64,000 nucleotides of DNA from Azorinus chamasolen (GCA_963576725.1 OY755242.1:27566358-27630357), one strand, 5' to 3'. Positions 21,626 to 32,694 are shown, counted from the stretch's first letter. Numbers and translations are program-made. The notes: generated from the letters alone by a model not told the origin.

Positions 21626-22884
21626 CCAAGCACCTGTCATTCATGAAGATGCATCTACTGCTTCGATACCCGGTGAATTACGTCTGATATATCAAACACT
21701 TTCTTCGTTGGCACTGACACATTATCAGATTATACAAGTGCCAAGATTAATCGTTCTCAAACTTGTTACCTTCAGCACGTACTTGCAACTGTCAGAAAAT
21801 TACACCTAACGTATTTCTGGCTGGGTACCTGAAAAATAATGAAGCGCATATCAATGTTTTGCAATACCAAATATCTTCAATGTAGTTACTCCTTAACATA
21901 CACGTACGGTGTAAGACAAAATATGTTTAAATTTCTTGACCTGCATAAATCTACGCCCGACTTGACCTGCATATACAAACACACGAGTTGTTGGACATAT
22001 GGTAAACAGTTTCTCAAACGTTTGAACGAATGAATATTGATTAAAAATTGCAACAAACCAGTGTTTTGGCAGATAATTACAGCATGAAAACGTAATGCAG
22101 TGAATTATGTGGGACATGATTCATATAATACTATTGAGCACAGCTTGAATGATTCTTGTTCCAATTCGGACATCACTGAAAGTGGAATCTGTACAACAAG
22201 TGACGTTATGAAATTATGTGAAGGTATGTGACATAGTAAGCACCGACCATATTTAAAAACAGAGAAGGAGGAAATAACTACACGGGGATAGTAAACATAC
22301 TTTGAAGCTTGTCATATTTGTAGTCATATTTTAACGGTTTGCCGGTGATGTAAACAGTTGCGATTGTTAAAAGACGAGCATAGCAATACAAATACGCTAA
22401 GAAATATATACCCCTCAAGATGTAGCACGACGAATATTCCCATCCAAATGGGGATAATCAACTATGTTCAAATCAGAGCCATACTTTTTGTCATAAATTT
22501 TATAAGAATTGTTTCCATTATTTATAGATAAATTTAAATAATAAAAGGATGCAGATATGTCAGAACCTTTTGCTATTTTTAACATTAACTTAGGGTAGAG
22601 CTGGTTATCAATTCGTGATGTATTGTTTAAAGCACCGATGACATCTGCCTGTGAGTCGGTTTTAAGTCATAGCACTACCAAAACAAGTCTGCAATTCAAG
22701 GTAAACAGCTGGTTCCCATCGGAATACTAATGACTTGGAGATATACAGAAATTCTAACGTGAACAAATATGTTGTCAAACAGATTGAATCAGAAAGATCT
22801 GAACAGGTCCACATGGTATACTTGTAATTGGTAAATAATGCGCATCTAGAACTACAGGCAATGAATGATACATTTTCAAGTTCA
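21626..22884. other. Non-genic stretch between two minisatellites
   Basis: No repeat shared with the rest of the window and no domain-bearing frame was recognised. Confidence 0.4.
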
Positions 22885-23518
22885 TTATTCTGTCAACATT
22901 TGTAGTAGGAGGGTGTTGTTTATCCGCATCTGTAGTAGTTTTTTGTTATCCGCCAGCATTTGTATTATATGTTTGTTATTTATCTTCATTTGCAGTAGGT
23001 GTATTGGTTCTATTAGCATATGCAGTTGTAGTTTTTCAGTCAGCATTTTAGTAGCATTTTGTTAATAATCAGCAGTTTTAGTAGTTTTTTGCCATTCATT
23101 AGAATTTGCAGTAGGTTTTGCAGTAGTTTTTTCATTCATCAGCATTTAAGTAGTTGTTAGTTATTCACCATAAGGTACAGTAGGTTTTGTTATGCATCGG
23201 CATTTGTAGTGGTTCTTTGTTATTGTTTACAATAGGTGTGTGTACATCATAGCATTTAAAGTAGCTGTTTGTTATTTATCTCAATTTACAGTATGTGTTA
23301 GTTATTCATGAGCATTTGTATGAGTTGTTTGTTATTGATCAGCATTTCAGGTTGCGTTGAGTTATTATTAGCATCTGTAGTAGTTGTAAGTTATTCATCT
23401 GCAATTGCACTGGGTGTTTGTTGTTGATCGGCCTTTTGCGGTAGCTGTTTGTTCTTCATCAGCATATTCAGTGGGTGTTATTCACAACCACTTGTATTAG
23501 TTAATTACCACACATGGC
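22885..23518 (+). repeat. Degenerate minisatellite, about 38-bp unit
   Basis: Roughly sixteen drifting copies of a unit close to TTGTTATTCATCAGCATTTG followed by TAGTAGTTG. Unlike the array at 21175 in sequence, but similar in period and level of decay. Confidence 0.8.
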
Positions 23519-24019
23519 AAACAGACCATACTCCAATGCCAACATCTGCATGTGTGATATGTTAGATTGTCTTGATTCACCCGTTGTATACATTGTCAGA
23601 AATGTATAAATTTACACTGAAATATTAACACACAATTCATAAAAATACATAACAAAATGTTAAAGTAGATGGTTGATGTGGCAGTCACATTCGGAAGATC
23701 TCTACATGGCATTGGTAGCATTTGCAAAGACGTCTAATAAAAATAAGACATCGGGTAAAAAGAGGTCTATTCTGGATCAGAGTTGTTACATATTAGCGAA
23801 CCGTTTCTTTAAAGCTTGAAATAATCAGAAGTAAGTAAGTATTACATAAAATCAGAGTTCAATCATTTCACCAATGGACATAAATGTGTGAACCGTTCAC
23901 TTGCTCACAAAATTTGGAATCAGATCTATAAATTGCAATAAGCAAATAAAGCATATCCTAATCAGACGGCTTCCACATGTCTGCAGAGGTGTGAAAAATT
24001 GTTTATATGAAGGAGAGGG

Positions 24020-24430
24020 TCAAATTCTGAAAGTAGGAGATCCTTGGAAAGCAAAAGCAGCAGTTCGAAAAGACAAAATTGCGGACATGGTTTTATTAAT
24101 TCTGAAGGGACGTGATCCCTCGAAAGCAAAAATTGCAACACAAAAAGAGAAAATTGCAGACTCGTTTTTATTGAGTCTGTTCATGAGCAGTAATTGAAAG
24201 TGCAACACTGCTCACGCCCCCTAGCGCCGGCTTAAGCGGTATTCAATTTTCAGAACAACATGTACTGCAATTCATGATCTCGAAGGATCAGAAGGTATAA
24301 CAACACTGAGAATGAAGTACGGGGCGACGTTTTACGAAGTTTGTTCATAGGCAGTTATTATTAGTGCAACGCTACTCAAACCCTCCTATCGCCCGGCTTA
24401 AGTGGTATTCAATTGTTGTTGTTTTCTTCC
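24020..24430 (-). repeat. K-family dispersed repeat, minus strand, with doubled segment
   Basis: Contains GATCCTTGGAAAGCAAAAGC and then again GATCCCTCGAAAGCAAAAAT, TTGAGTCTGTTCATGAGCAG, GCCCCCTAGCGCCGGCTTAA, GAAGGATCAGAAGGTATAAC and CACTGAGAATGAAGTACGGG. A 98-codon frame (23901-24197) spans the doubled part and reads a repeated KAK.A..K..IADS motif, but other K copies have stops there, so it is not a gene. Confidence 0.7.
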
Positions 24431-24601
24431 AGCAGGATAAAGAGCACCTATTTGTAACACGTTTGTTGTATTACAAGATGTACAGTTGATTAAAACGCAG
24501 GCAATGTATCTTGTAAAGAAAGTTGAATGAATTCTAAAAGGTATCTTTGTTATAACTATACTTTCTCATAAACCGTTTCCAGATATCTAAATATTTTATT
24601 G

Positions 24602-24809
24602 TACAGTAAATCCCCTCTAAATCGGAATTCTAGTAGAGAAGAATTTAGATACTTTAATGAAGTTTGCTGTTTAATGCAGGATGAAAGTCATGCAGAAAGC
24701 TCCAAGAGGAGCTCTCTGCATGCCCTTCATCCTTCATTCAGCTGCCACCTGTCACCAAGACCGATATTTATACTAAATTGAACATCCGGTTTAGAGGGGT
24801 TTAACTGTA
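24602..24809. mobile_element. Pogo-like MITE (TCTAAATCGGAATTC type)
   Basis: Element 24604-24807 with ends CAGTAAATCCCCTCTAAATC and GGTTTAGAGGGGTTTAACTG between TA. The interior has GCAGGATGAAAGTCATGCAG, a damaged core GCTCCAAGAGGAGC, and CAGCTGCCACCTGTC. Confidence 0.85.
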
Positions 24810-24934
24810 TTGGTTATGTGTTTAGAAATTATTAACGGACAAGCTTTTGTAATAGACAGATCTTTGTTAATGGATTCTTCTGTTGTGTTAGCATGCTATC
24901 AAAGCGTACAGAGTGCATTGGTCACACTATTCAA

Positions 24935-25135
24935 ATGATTATGACAAAACAGTCAAACAGGGAGAGCCACATACGAAAGGGCACCACACCAAACACCACC
25001 AAACAAGAAACGGTACAGCCACAAGACAAAATACAACGGGACGAATATCAAGATGAAAAACATTAAATATCAAGCATATCAAATAACAAAGCTGACCATA
25101 GGGTGAAATCAGGAGTACCGCCGTGGAATCACATT
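24935..25135 (-). repeat. G-family repeat (second subtype), minus strand
   Basis: CAAACACCACCAAACAAGAA, AGTACCGCCGTGGAATCACA and related phrases match the complement of the subtype at 47090. A degenerate pogo-like left end (CAGTATATTCTGTCCATAAC) follows at 25184. Confidence 0.55.
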
Positions 25136-25254
25136 TAAATGCATTCAAATTCAGTCTGTTTTTATCTTCCAAATTCAATGTACAGTATATTCTGTCCATA
25201 ACGACCATTAAATGACGTAATGTAATGAACATCAAAGGTTTTACTTTTATTACT

Positions 25255-25990
25255 GATCATTACATACATGTATTTACACTTATGCGACTGTTATTCTATG
25301 AAAATGGTTATCAGCAATTCCCTCGCTATGCCAAATAATGATCAGCTTTGAATTTGTTCCAGTTCGATTTTGTTCGATTCAATCAAACCTGTGAGATACT
25401 GTTAACTGAGTATCCAACAGCTAGGAAACCAGGTGTGACGCCAAATTCCTCGGCATCTCATCTGGATCGAAGCTGGTTGCAAATGCGAGTAGAATCACGT
25501 ATAGCAGGATAAGAGTTACGTATGCAATATTTTTTATTCATATTATTTAAAAGCAATAAAACTATTTTAAATTCAATAAAGAGTGGTGAAGTGTAAAAGT
25601 TTTGGGCTTCCTTATATTAGTTCAGCAGGTATTTAAAAATAACGATAACTCTGATAAAAATATGATTCTTTATATTAGATAATTTAACCCTTATCTTGGT
25701 AAGAGCGACCAAATTTAAAATTCCCAGCATCTTATCAATATAAAAACTATTTGACAAGTTTGTCACAAATGTGAACGAATCGGAAGTACAGTTGAACATC
25801 TGTATCTCGGATAACGCGAAATTCTGGATAATTTGAATTAAATATTACACAAGTTACAATACAGAAAATGTTCTAAAATGTATCACTACGAATATCTAAA
25901 AACAACCTTCAGCATTAATTTAGACATGTATTAAGCTGTGAACTTAGGAAATTGTTCAGCTTAGAAATGGAATGACTCCAACCTCTGTTA
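25255..25990. other. Non-genic stretch, nothing recognised
   Basis: A segment at 25430-25470 (GACGCCAAATTCCTCGGCAT, CTCATCTGGATCGAAGCTGG) echoes the interior of E-type elements, without ends. Confidence 0.4.
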
Positions 25991-25998
25991 TATCGAAA

Positions 25999-26153
25999 TA
26001 CAGTAAAACCTCTCTTAACCGGAATTCTAATAGATAATAATTTAGACTCTAGGAGCTTTCTGCATGACTTTCGCCCTGCATTAAGCTGCCACCTGTCTCC
26101 AATACCGATATTCATACTAAATTTAACGGTCGGTTAAGAGAGATTTTACTGTA
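25999..26153. mobile_element. Pogo-like MITE, internally deleted
   Basis: Element 26001-26151 with near-perfect ends CAGTAAAACCTCTCTTAACC and GGTTAAGAGAGATTTTACTG between TA. Only one arm of the central hairpin remains (CTAGGAGCTTTCTGCATGAC), so about 50 bp are missing compared with 55586-55787. Confidence 0.85.
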
Positions 26154-26499
26154 GTTTGTAGGATCCCTTGGAGTTCGTGATATCGACGTTCAACTGTATG
26201 TAACATTAGTTCAAATTGGAGTTTGAGCAGACATCCATTTATCGACAGGATAAAGTTTAGGAGCGTATGTACATGCGTTACTGTGTATGCTGGTACACGG
26301 GATGCCGTAGAAAAAGTTAGCACAATGAGGAAAATAACAGATCGCAGGCTAGCCACCCTCATAATAATTGCCAATTATTAATGATGATGGAATACTGAAG
26401 TCGAATGAACGATCGTTAATGAATGTACATGTACGTGTTGTTCATTTTCATTTACATAACAATCATATTACAAGTAAATGTAAAAATTAAAGAACCCCT

Positions 26500-26748
26500 T
26501 TCCCGAGTCTTTTAACCCTTTACTCTATGATTGGTTCGAATCCCGGTCTGGCATTTGGAATTTTAATGTGAGATAGTCTTCCAGCTGGCTGGTGGTAGGT
26601 CGGTGGTTATACTTAGATATTCTCCTGTGCACGAAACAATGCAATTATTCTGTGCACAGAAGAACGTATGGGGTCTTTCTTCACTTGTAATTAGCTGGAC
26701 GTCGTGATATGACTAAAATATCGTTAAAACGACGTAAAACCTGATACA
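26500..26748 (+). mobile_element. tRNA-derived SINE with conserved 3' domain
   Basis: A B-box-like GGTTCGAATCC at 26533 is followed by CCAGCTGGCTGGTGGTAGGT, CGGTGGTTATAC, a CTGTGCACGAAACAATGC segment, GGGTCTTTCTTC, TAGCTGGACGTCGTGATATG and ACTAAAATATCGTTAAAACG. This order matches a SINE domain I know as widespread in molluscs (AGCTGG ... GAGGTCGGTGGTTCTACC ... CATATGACC ... GCGACGTTAAAC). The A box is not preserved, so the 5' end is truncated. Confidence 0.7.
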
Positions 26749-26749
26749 A

Positions 26750-27621
26750 TCCAAATCTTTACTCCATGAAACTTCATGAACAATTAATGACACCCGGGAT
26801 ATTAGTTAGCTAAAGATTTATAATGACATATAAATACTGGACGTTTTGGTCATGGCAGAAATTGTAGCGTCGGATATATAGTGTCTCATAAGCAAATATC
26901 AGACGGCTTCTACTCTCTTTGCAAAGGCGTTAAAAGGCGTATCTATGAAGTAAATGGTTAATAACATCATATTGTGACAGAATGCATCAGACAAACCACA
27001 ACAAGGGTTATGTGCTGAAAGCAACACGATTCTTGGTGACAATATTCATACGTTTTTGCTTCATTTCATAGCACATATAATTAACTAGACCAATTATGTA
27101 AAATGTGTTGGATTTTTACGGTTCATTGTGTATTTTAATGTACAATCACACTAAAGCATGCTAGGGATTCTCTCGTGGTTGATCAAGATATTACTATTTA
27201 TTGTACAATTGTATATTTATTAGATCAATTATTTAGATCTGGTGGATTTGTTACGTCCGTCTATGTTTTCTAATATAAAAATCACATAAAATACACGTTA
27301 GTAATTCCCTCGGTGTTGTTCATATATAGCCATTCATCGTAAAAATATACTAAATCAATAGTATGGCAATACACTATTTTTCCTGCACAGTATATTTACA
27401 TGTATATGGTTTTCGTTGTTTAAATCCCATAGTGTACATGGTAAATCCACATATTTACGCTTTGTCGCTGGAAACTATGTCTTTGGACAAACAGTTGCAT
27501 TTTCAATCCTAGGTCCAAGATTAATTTTCACGTATCTGATTGGTCAGATGTTTGAGAATGATATCAGACTCAAGCAAAAAGGTTTTATTACATTGGGAGA
27601 TACATATGTAGAGTACATATT
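26750..27621. other. AT-rich stretch, nothing recognised
   Basis: The frame at 27416-27625 has no recognisable domain and ends at the TTAA of the next element. A D-type interior trace lies near 26885-26950. Confidence 0.4.
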
Positions 27622-27758
27622 TTAACCCTTTCAGTGTGAGAAACGAGTCTCTTTGCGAACAGTGTAGATGCAGATAAGAGGGCCAGGGTATGCACAGTTT
27701 GTCATTGGACACATTTCTTTTGAAATGTGCACTATTCAATTCAGCGTTGAAAGGGTTT
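27622..27758. mobile_element. Truncated TTAA MITE
   Basis: Starts TTAACCCTTTCAGTGTGAG and ends CAGCGTTGAAAGGGTTTA, so the right TTAA is mutated to TTTA. The interior GCGAACAGTGTAGATGCAGA keeps one hairpin arm of the D/C type. Confidence 0.6.
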
Positions 27759-27759
27759 A

Positions 27760-28320
27760 TATGTCGTTTCATCTATATAAAAGGGTTGTGCAACCTTGTT
27801 AACCAATTGTTACGCGGTAATACGAACATTTACCTACCAATTGAACATTTCCTTGCAATATTTACATGTATCTGAAGTTATAATATATGGAATAGCTTTA
27901 TATCTATAAATCCTTGTCCGTTTATCAACAAGGCATCAGCAAACCTCATTTACTTATTGACTTACAAATGTTTATGTTATCCAATAATGATGATATACTC
28001 TTGTGGGTGTAAATGTATAATACCTGTCAGATCTGTTAAATAAATTGCAACATATTGAAATAGAAGTACATGTATCCCAAACAGGACACATTCGTTGTCA
28101 TGATTGTATTATTGATCGACAATTGTCGGCAATATCGTAATTTAAAACTAACTTTTATAATTTACATTCCAAAGAACTTAACTATTCCTTATTTCAAAAT
28201 TATTTTGTTTTATTATATTTTTCTGGCAAAATAAACGTTTCAATAAAGACCATTGACATTTCTTAAACTATTAGGAATGTTTGCATAGTTGTTCTACCGC
28301 AAACCAGACTCTGTGTATCA
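27760..28320. other. AT-rich stretch, nothing recognised
   Basis: No repeat shared with the rest of the window and no domain-bearing frame. Confidence 0.4.
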
Positions 28321-28324
28321 CTTG

Positions 28325-28545
28325 ATAAAGTTCTAAAAATAGGAAATCATACGAAAGCAAAAGCAGCAATGTAAAAAGAGATAATTGAAGACTCGGTTTT
28401 ATTGAGTCTGTTCATGTGCAGTTATTAAACGTGGTATTCAATTTTCAAAAATAATAACATCGCAAATAATGATCCCGAAGGACCAGAAAATATAACAACA
28501 TTGAGAATGAAGGCAAATATTTATGCAGCATTTTATTTCTATTAT
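28325..28545 (-). repeat. K-family dispersed repeat, minus strand
   Basis: ATACGAAAGCAAAAGCAGCA, GACTCGGTTTTATTGAGTCT, GTTCATGTGCAGTTATTAAA, ATGATCCCGAAGGACCAGAA and CATTGAGAATGAAGG. The CTAGCACCGGC block is deleted. Confidence 0.65.
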
Positions 28546-28610
28546 GAATAACATCTATCTGGTTTTTATAATGACATTATGAACAAGGAAAGTTTTGACC
28601 TTGGTGTTAC

Positions 28611-28839
28611 TTAACCCATTTGCTCCCAGTGGATTATTCCATGTTTATATATTGGATTAGTCCATGTTTTATCTAAGGGGTGCCTGGCCTAAATATTCAA
28701 TTTCGTTTTGTTTTATATTGAAATTACTATCAGCAAACAGTGTAGACTCTGATCAGACGCCGCATAATGCGGCGTCTGATCAGAGTCTACACTGTTTGCT
28801 TACGTCCCATATAAGAGATTGTGGGAGCAAATGGGTTAA
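28611..28839. mobile_element. TTAA-C MITE with 18-bp perfect ends and a long hairpin
   Basis: Starts TTAACCCATTTGCTCCCA and ends with its exact complement TGGGAGCAAATGGGTTAA. A central palindrome (about 28733-28802) has arms of about 32 bp, beginning AGCAAACAGTGTAGACTCTG, joined at GCCGCATAATGCGGC. The intact ends and hairpin make this one of the best-preserved elements in the window. Confidence 0.88.
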
Positions 28840-28865
28840 TTGTATTGTCCTTATACCCGCTTTCG

Positions 28866-29105
28866 AACCCTTTACTTGATAGAGATACCTTTACAAACAT
28901 AGTGAATCCAAATCAGATAGTTCATGCAGATCTCTACTTTGTTCGCTTTTGAAATAATATAGATCTGATTGTACACATTTTGTCATGGTCAAAACTTCCA
29001 TTTTTAACCCTTATCCCGTTATTCGCGACTTAACACGCAAGTAACTCGGCGTCTCATCAGGATCCGAACTGGTTGACCATCAGTCGATAGTTTCTCAAAA
29101 GTTGT
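28866..29105. repeat. Decayed TTAA-type element interiors
   Basis: Two partial interiors: CAAACATAGTGAATCCAAAT with GATCTCTACTTTGTTCGC (28890-28950), and TTAACCCTTATCCCGTTATT with CTCGGCGTCTCATCAGGATC (29005-29075), the latter matching the E-type elements at 31189 and 54123. Confidence 0.45.
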
Positions 29106-29124
29106 ATCGATGGGTTGTCGAAAT

Positions 29125-29437
29125 TAGTGCTCCCTCTCTACAACGACACCCTTTGGGATACGAACATTGTATTTCTGTTCAGAGGGAGGGAAAATCAAAC
29201 ACAATTAGCTTGTTTGGAGATCTCCAGATAAGGTGTATTTCGAGAACTAAAACCGTTATGCCTCAATCAAACGACGATTCTAAAGAATGGTCACAACATA
29301 GGGTTTGATGAAGGCATAAAGAAAATACGATGGAAAAAAGTTGTTTCTGGAGCCGTGTTGTTTCGGAAACAGTGACATGCGTTGTTGTAAGAAGGGAATC
29401 GTTATTGAGAGGGTCGTTGTAGGGAGGGAGCACTGTA
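29125..29437. mobile_element. Pogo-like MITE, CAGTGCTCCC type, second copy
   Basis: Element 29125-29435 (left end mutated to TAGTGCTCCC), right end GAGCACTG followed by TA. Colinear with 2964-3313 but missing the left arm of its internal palindrome (about 35 bp before GACGATTCTAAAGAATGG). Confidence 0.78.
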
Positions 29438-29673
29438 CACAAGATCCACATTTGAGCAGTCATTACTTTCTTCAAAGTGGGATATGGATTAATAATGCGA
29501 CTATCCAGACTATAATAATAATAGGTTAGACGTCTTCGAAGTTAGACTATATTCTGCCTACCTTTTCGTATAAATCATTCAACATCAAAAACTGAGCACA
29601 TATTCATATCATTGAAATAATGTTTACAACTCATTCTCCATCATTCTATTTATATTTAGCTACATATTTACAG

Positions 29674-29844
29674 TATCTGAATGCTGCCAAATCCTTAGAA
29701 AACCGCCGACGTTTTAAGAGACGGAAAACTTCGTCGATTACACGGACATCAACGGACACAAATGATCAATCTCTAATATCGGAACAACACGTTTTGCTCA
29801 ACAATAGCTGCCTCGGGTCAGTAGAAAGTGACTCGCGTCAGTAG
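29674..29844 (+). CDS. Possible terminal coding exon of an unknown protein
   Basis: A pyrimidine-leaning stretch ending TACATATTTACAG precedes an open frame of 56 codons starting YLNAAKSLENRRRFKRRK and ending SVESDSRQ, then TAG. The interval is visibly less AT-rich than its surroundings and belongs to no repeat in the window. The residues are hydrophilic, Arg/Lys-rich then Ser/Thr/Asn-rich, as in cytoplasmic tails. It contains RRKTSS, which fits a basophilic kinase site. If real, it would be the last exon of a gene whose other exons lie outside or far upstream. Against it: another AG lies about 14 bases before the proposed splice site, and no AATAAA follows closely. No function is assigned. 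Confidence 0.3.
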   Translation, partial: YLNAAKSLENRRRFKRRKTSSITRTSTDTNDQSLISEQHVLLNNSCLGSVESDSRQ

Positions 29845-30546
29845 AAGGTGTAAACACGTTCAAACACAATGTCTACTGCATAATACTTTACCTATATGTA
29901 CAGCGAATGCGTACGAAGCACACTTGATTGTATGACAAATTCCGCTGTATGACGGATATATTTATATTGGTATCCGAGCTAATACAACGTCTCTTTTATT
30001 TTATAAAACAATTATTTCTTCACAATGTGCTTTAGCATTAGTTAGTTATTTTCAAGTCACACAGATTCCGAGTCTGAAGTTATTTTGTTACGCAATATTA
30101 ACGAAATTATGTGCAGAGTACAGTTTTAAAACAAACAATTGATGTTTATGCAACAGGTGGCTACATGCAGGTTTGAAAGTCTCTTCTGGAACCCTCTTTA
30201 CTACATTGTTCATGTGTTCTTCTATCTGAGATAGTATCCTTGTCAAATGATTCAAATATATATTCTTGATTTCAACAAAAGCAATCCTACTAAATTAGTA
30301 TCGTATATCTTGGGATATCCTGATATGGAAGACTACACGTTTATGCATTGGGCTACAATTCCTGTTCAACGCGCGATAATATAATGTCTTTTAATATAGT
30401 ACGGCCTATCCATTTCGGTCGGTACAAATCCACCGGAAGTTCGCGTGAACAAATATCTTGATATTGACAAATTATAGATTGATAACTTACATCAGTCAGT
30501 TTTGATGGATATGACGCTAATTGATAAACTTCAGGTCACTAGGGCA
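29845..30546. other. AT-rich stretch, nothing recognised
   Basis: No shared repeat or domain-bearing frame. If 29674-29844 is an exon, the 3' untranslated region would lie here, but no clear polyadenylation signal was seen near it. Confidence 0.4.
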
Positions 30547-30796
30547 TTAACCCTTCGCTTGCTGAATTTTAGAATACATTTCTCCTTCTTTACCCATGTC
30601 CTGTTGTATAATTACATATATCTTCACTGTGTACAAGTATTTCGCTGTGCAATCACTGCTGTGGGGTGCACTGGTTGTACAGTCAACTTGTAAATAGTGC
30701 AGACCCTGGTGAGACAGCTCCTGCAGGAGCTGTCTCATCTGGGTCTTCACTATTTACAGGTAGTTATATTGACGTGAATATCAAGCGAAGGGTTAA
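30547..30796 (+). mobile_element. TTAA-A MITE
   Basis: Starts TTAACCCTTCGCTTGCTGAA and ends AATATCAAGCGAAGGGTTAA, flanked by TTAA. A hairpin near the right end has arms TGTAAATAGTGCAGACCC/GGGTCTTCACTATTTACA and the core AGCTCCTGCAGGAGCT. It serves here as the reference for the A family. Confidence 0.87.
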
Positions 30797-30877
30797 CAGG
30801 CCAATGCTTGGCGAACAAAAACAGCGAAAAAGCAGCTCTGATCATTTGTTGTAATAAAGCGTTTACCTAGAAAAGAA

Positions 30878-31065
30878 TACAGTAAAACCTTGTCATTCGA
30901 ATATTTCAGTAAATTGGACATTTTTAGGTAAATGGCAGCTTAATGCAGACTGAAAGTCAGACAGAAAAATCTCAAAGGAGCTTTCGGTATGTAATCACAA
31001 GCTAGCACCTGTCCTATAAAACGATTGCTATACTTATTAAAGTGTTCAAATTCGGTTTTATTTTA
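30878..31065. mobile_element. Degenerate pogo-like MITE
   Basis: The left end CAGTAAAACCTTGTCATTCG at 30880 is clear. The interior has GGCAGCTTAATGCAGACTGA and CTCAAAGGAGCTTTCGG. The right end is decayed to TTCAAATTCGGTTTTATTTT. Confidence 0.65.
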
Positions 31066-31188
31066 TTTATACAACACCAGTGAACTGTCTCAAACTACTC
31101 GAAATACTGTTCGTTTAGCTGCTTCAGTCATTTAAGCAATCACTGACGACTGTAAATATTACAAGGCTGCACTGTGACGATGTCATGT

Positions 31189-31405
31189 TTAACTTACTCT
31201 CTCGCTGCCAATGTCACATCTGTAAGTGTCTATGCAAACAGTTTGGATCCAGATGAAACGCCGAGTTACTGTGCGTCTCATCAGGATCCAAACTGTATGT
31301 TAGTGAGACTATTTGTTGAATACAAAAATGCAGAAAAATAAATAATGAAAATTATAGCAGGCGACTAAATTTGCAAAGGACACAATTCGGCAGCGAACGC
31401 GTTAA
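31189..31405. mobile_element. TTAA-E MITE
   Basis: TTAACTTACTCTCTCGCTGC at the left and CGGCAGCGAACGCGTTAA at the right. An off-centre hairpin has arms CAAACAGTTTGGATCCAGAT and CATCAGGATCCAAACTG around GCCGAGTTACTGTGCG. Partial relatives at 29005, 31430, 49914, 54123 and 55111. Confidence 0.65.
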
Positions 31406-31429
31406 TGACACTTTGTACTAATGAGTTGA

Positions 31430-31560
31430 CCCTTTGCCTGCAACGCGCGGCCTAATTGGTATTTACAAACACTTTGGTTTCAGATGAGATGCCTAGTAGC
31501 CTTGTGTCCCATCAGGATACTATCTATTTTCCACTCGGTCAATAGTTTCTAAAACAAACT
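31430..31560. repeat. Partial TTAA-type element
   Basis: TTGACCCTTTGCCTGCAACG at the left, then CAGATGAGATGCCTAGTAGC and CCCATCAGGATACTATC, an E-like hairpin. The right end is not found. Confidence 0.45.
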
Positions 31561-31689
31561 TAGTGAAGAGAAAGAAAATTAAATTTATAACATATCAGGA
31601 TCAAAGCGGACATAATCTTTATAGCAGGCCTAGGGATAAATGCACACAGAAAAAGGGTCAGAATTTCTCCAATAAAAAGTTGCTTGTAT

Positions 31690-31980
31690 TGGCACTTTCG
31701 TGCCTGTGTGAATGCGTGTTTGTCTGTGTGTGCTTGTTTATGCATGTCTGTGTGTGAGAGAGCATGAGTATATGCGTGCGTGCGTGTGTGCCTGTGATTT
31801 ATTTGCGTGTTTTTGTTGTGTGCGCGATTTAATTGTATGTGTGTGCATGCGCGTGCGCACTCGCGCGTGCATGTGTGCATACATGAGTGCATGTGTGCAT
31901 GATTGCTAATGTGCATGTGTGCTAACGTGCGTGCATGCATGCGTGTGTGCCTGTGTTCGTGTGGCTTGTTTGTATGTGTT
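31690..31980 (+). repeat. Alternating purine-pyrimidine TG/CG/CA-rich tract
   Basis: About 290 bases of TGTGTG, GTGCGTGCGTGTG and GCATGCGCGTGCGCACTCGC type sequence. Long runs alternate purine and pyrimidine, a composition known to favour left-handed DNA. The His-rich 147-codon frame on the minus strand (31560-32003) is simply the translation of this tract. Confidence 0.8.
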
Positions 31981-31989
31981 ACTTTCGAG

Positions 31990-32690
31990 TTAGTGACATT
32001 CAATCTTCATGTCAGCGGTACTAATAATTAAACCCAGAGTTGAGCAAGCAATACTAGAACTTGCGTTTAGGACTTAATATGATAGAAGGACTGATCAGAT
32101 TAACACATTTTTTAAGTTTAATAAAGTTGAATAAAGATGACTTTGTTTGTGTCAGGCATTTACTAAGTACGTAATTCATGGTTTATAAACATCAGTCTTG
32201 TTTATTTCGACCAGCTTGTAACTGATAAATATATTGACAATACCTTTCATTTATAACGTCATTCCTGACTACCGCATACTTCTGCAATCTTCGCAATGGC
32301 ACCAGAAATGTCAAAGAAGCTAATTGTGAACAAGATATGTATGCCTTTTCTGTCTCATCTGTCATGAAATACTTAAAACTCTGCATTCCGTATCTTAACA
32401 CAAATAAATGACAGAATCATATATGAAACCTAAACACATAGATAATGAACATAAATCAGTCACGGATATTTCAAAATATTTAGCGTACATTGCGAAGTAA
32501 ACCTTTAATGAAAACAGCACTGAGTAAATGTACATGTATGAGTCATGCAAGAAACACCGCATACAAAACATAAAAACGCCCAAACAGCACCACACCAGTA
32601 TATGTGACGCTGCGTTATTTCAAACAATATGCTCAGATATTTGCAAAAGGTGCATACTCAAGATCAGCTGTCATTTCTTAGACACAAAGC
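31990..32690. other. Non-genic stretch, nothing recognised
   Basis: Short frames at 32192-32401 and 32395-32595 on the minus strand lack domains and context. Confidence 0.4.
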
Positions 32691-32694
32691 CTGA

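Noticed and set aside
23901..24197. 98-codon frame with a repeated KAK..IADS motif
   Set aside because: The repetition comes from a doubled segment of the K repeat. The same region contains stops in other K copies.
31560..32003. 147-codon His/Thr/Ala-rich frame on the minus strand
   Set aside because: It is the translation of the TG/CG/CA tract. Composition alone explains it.
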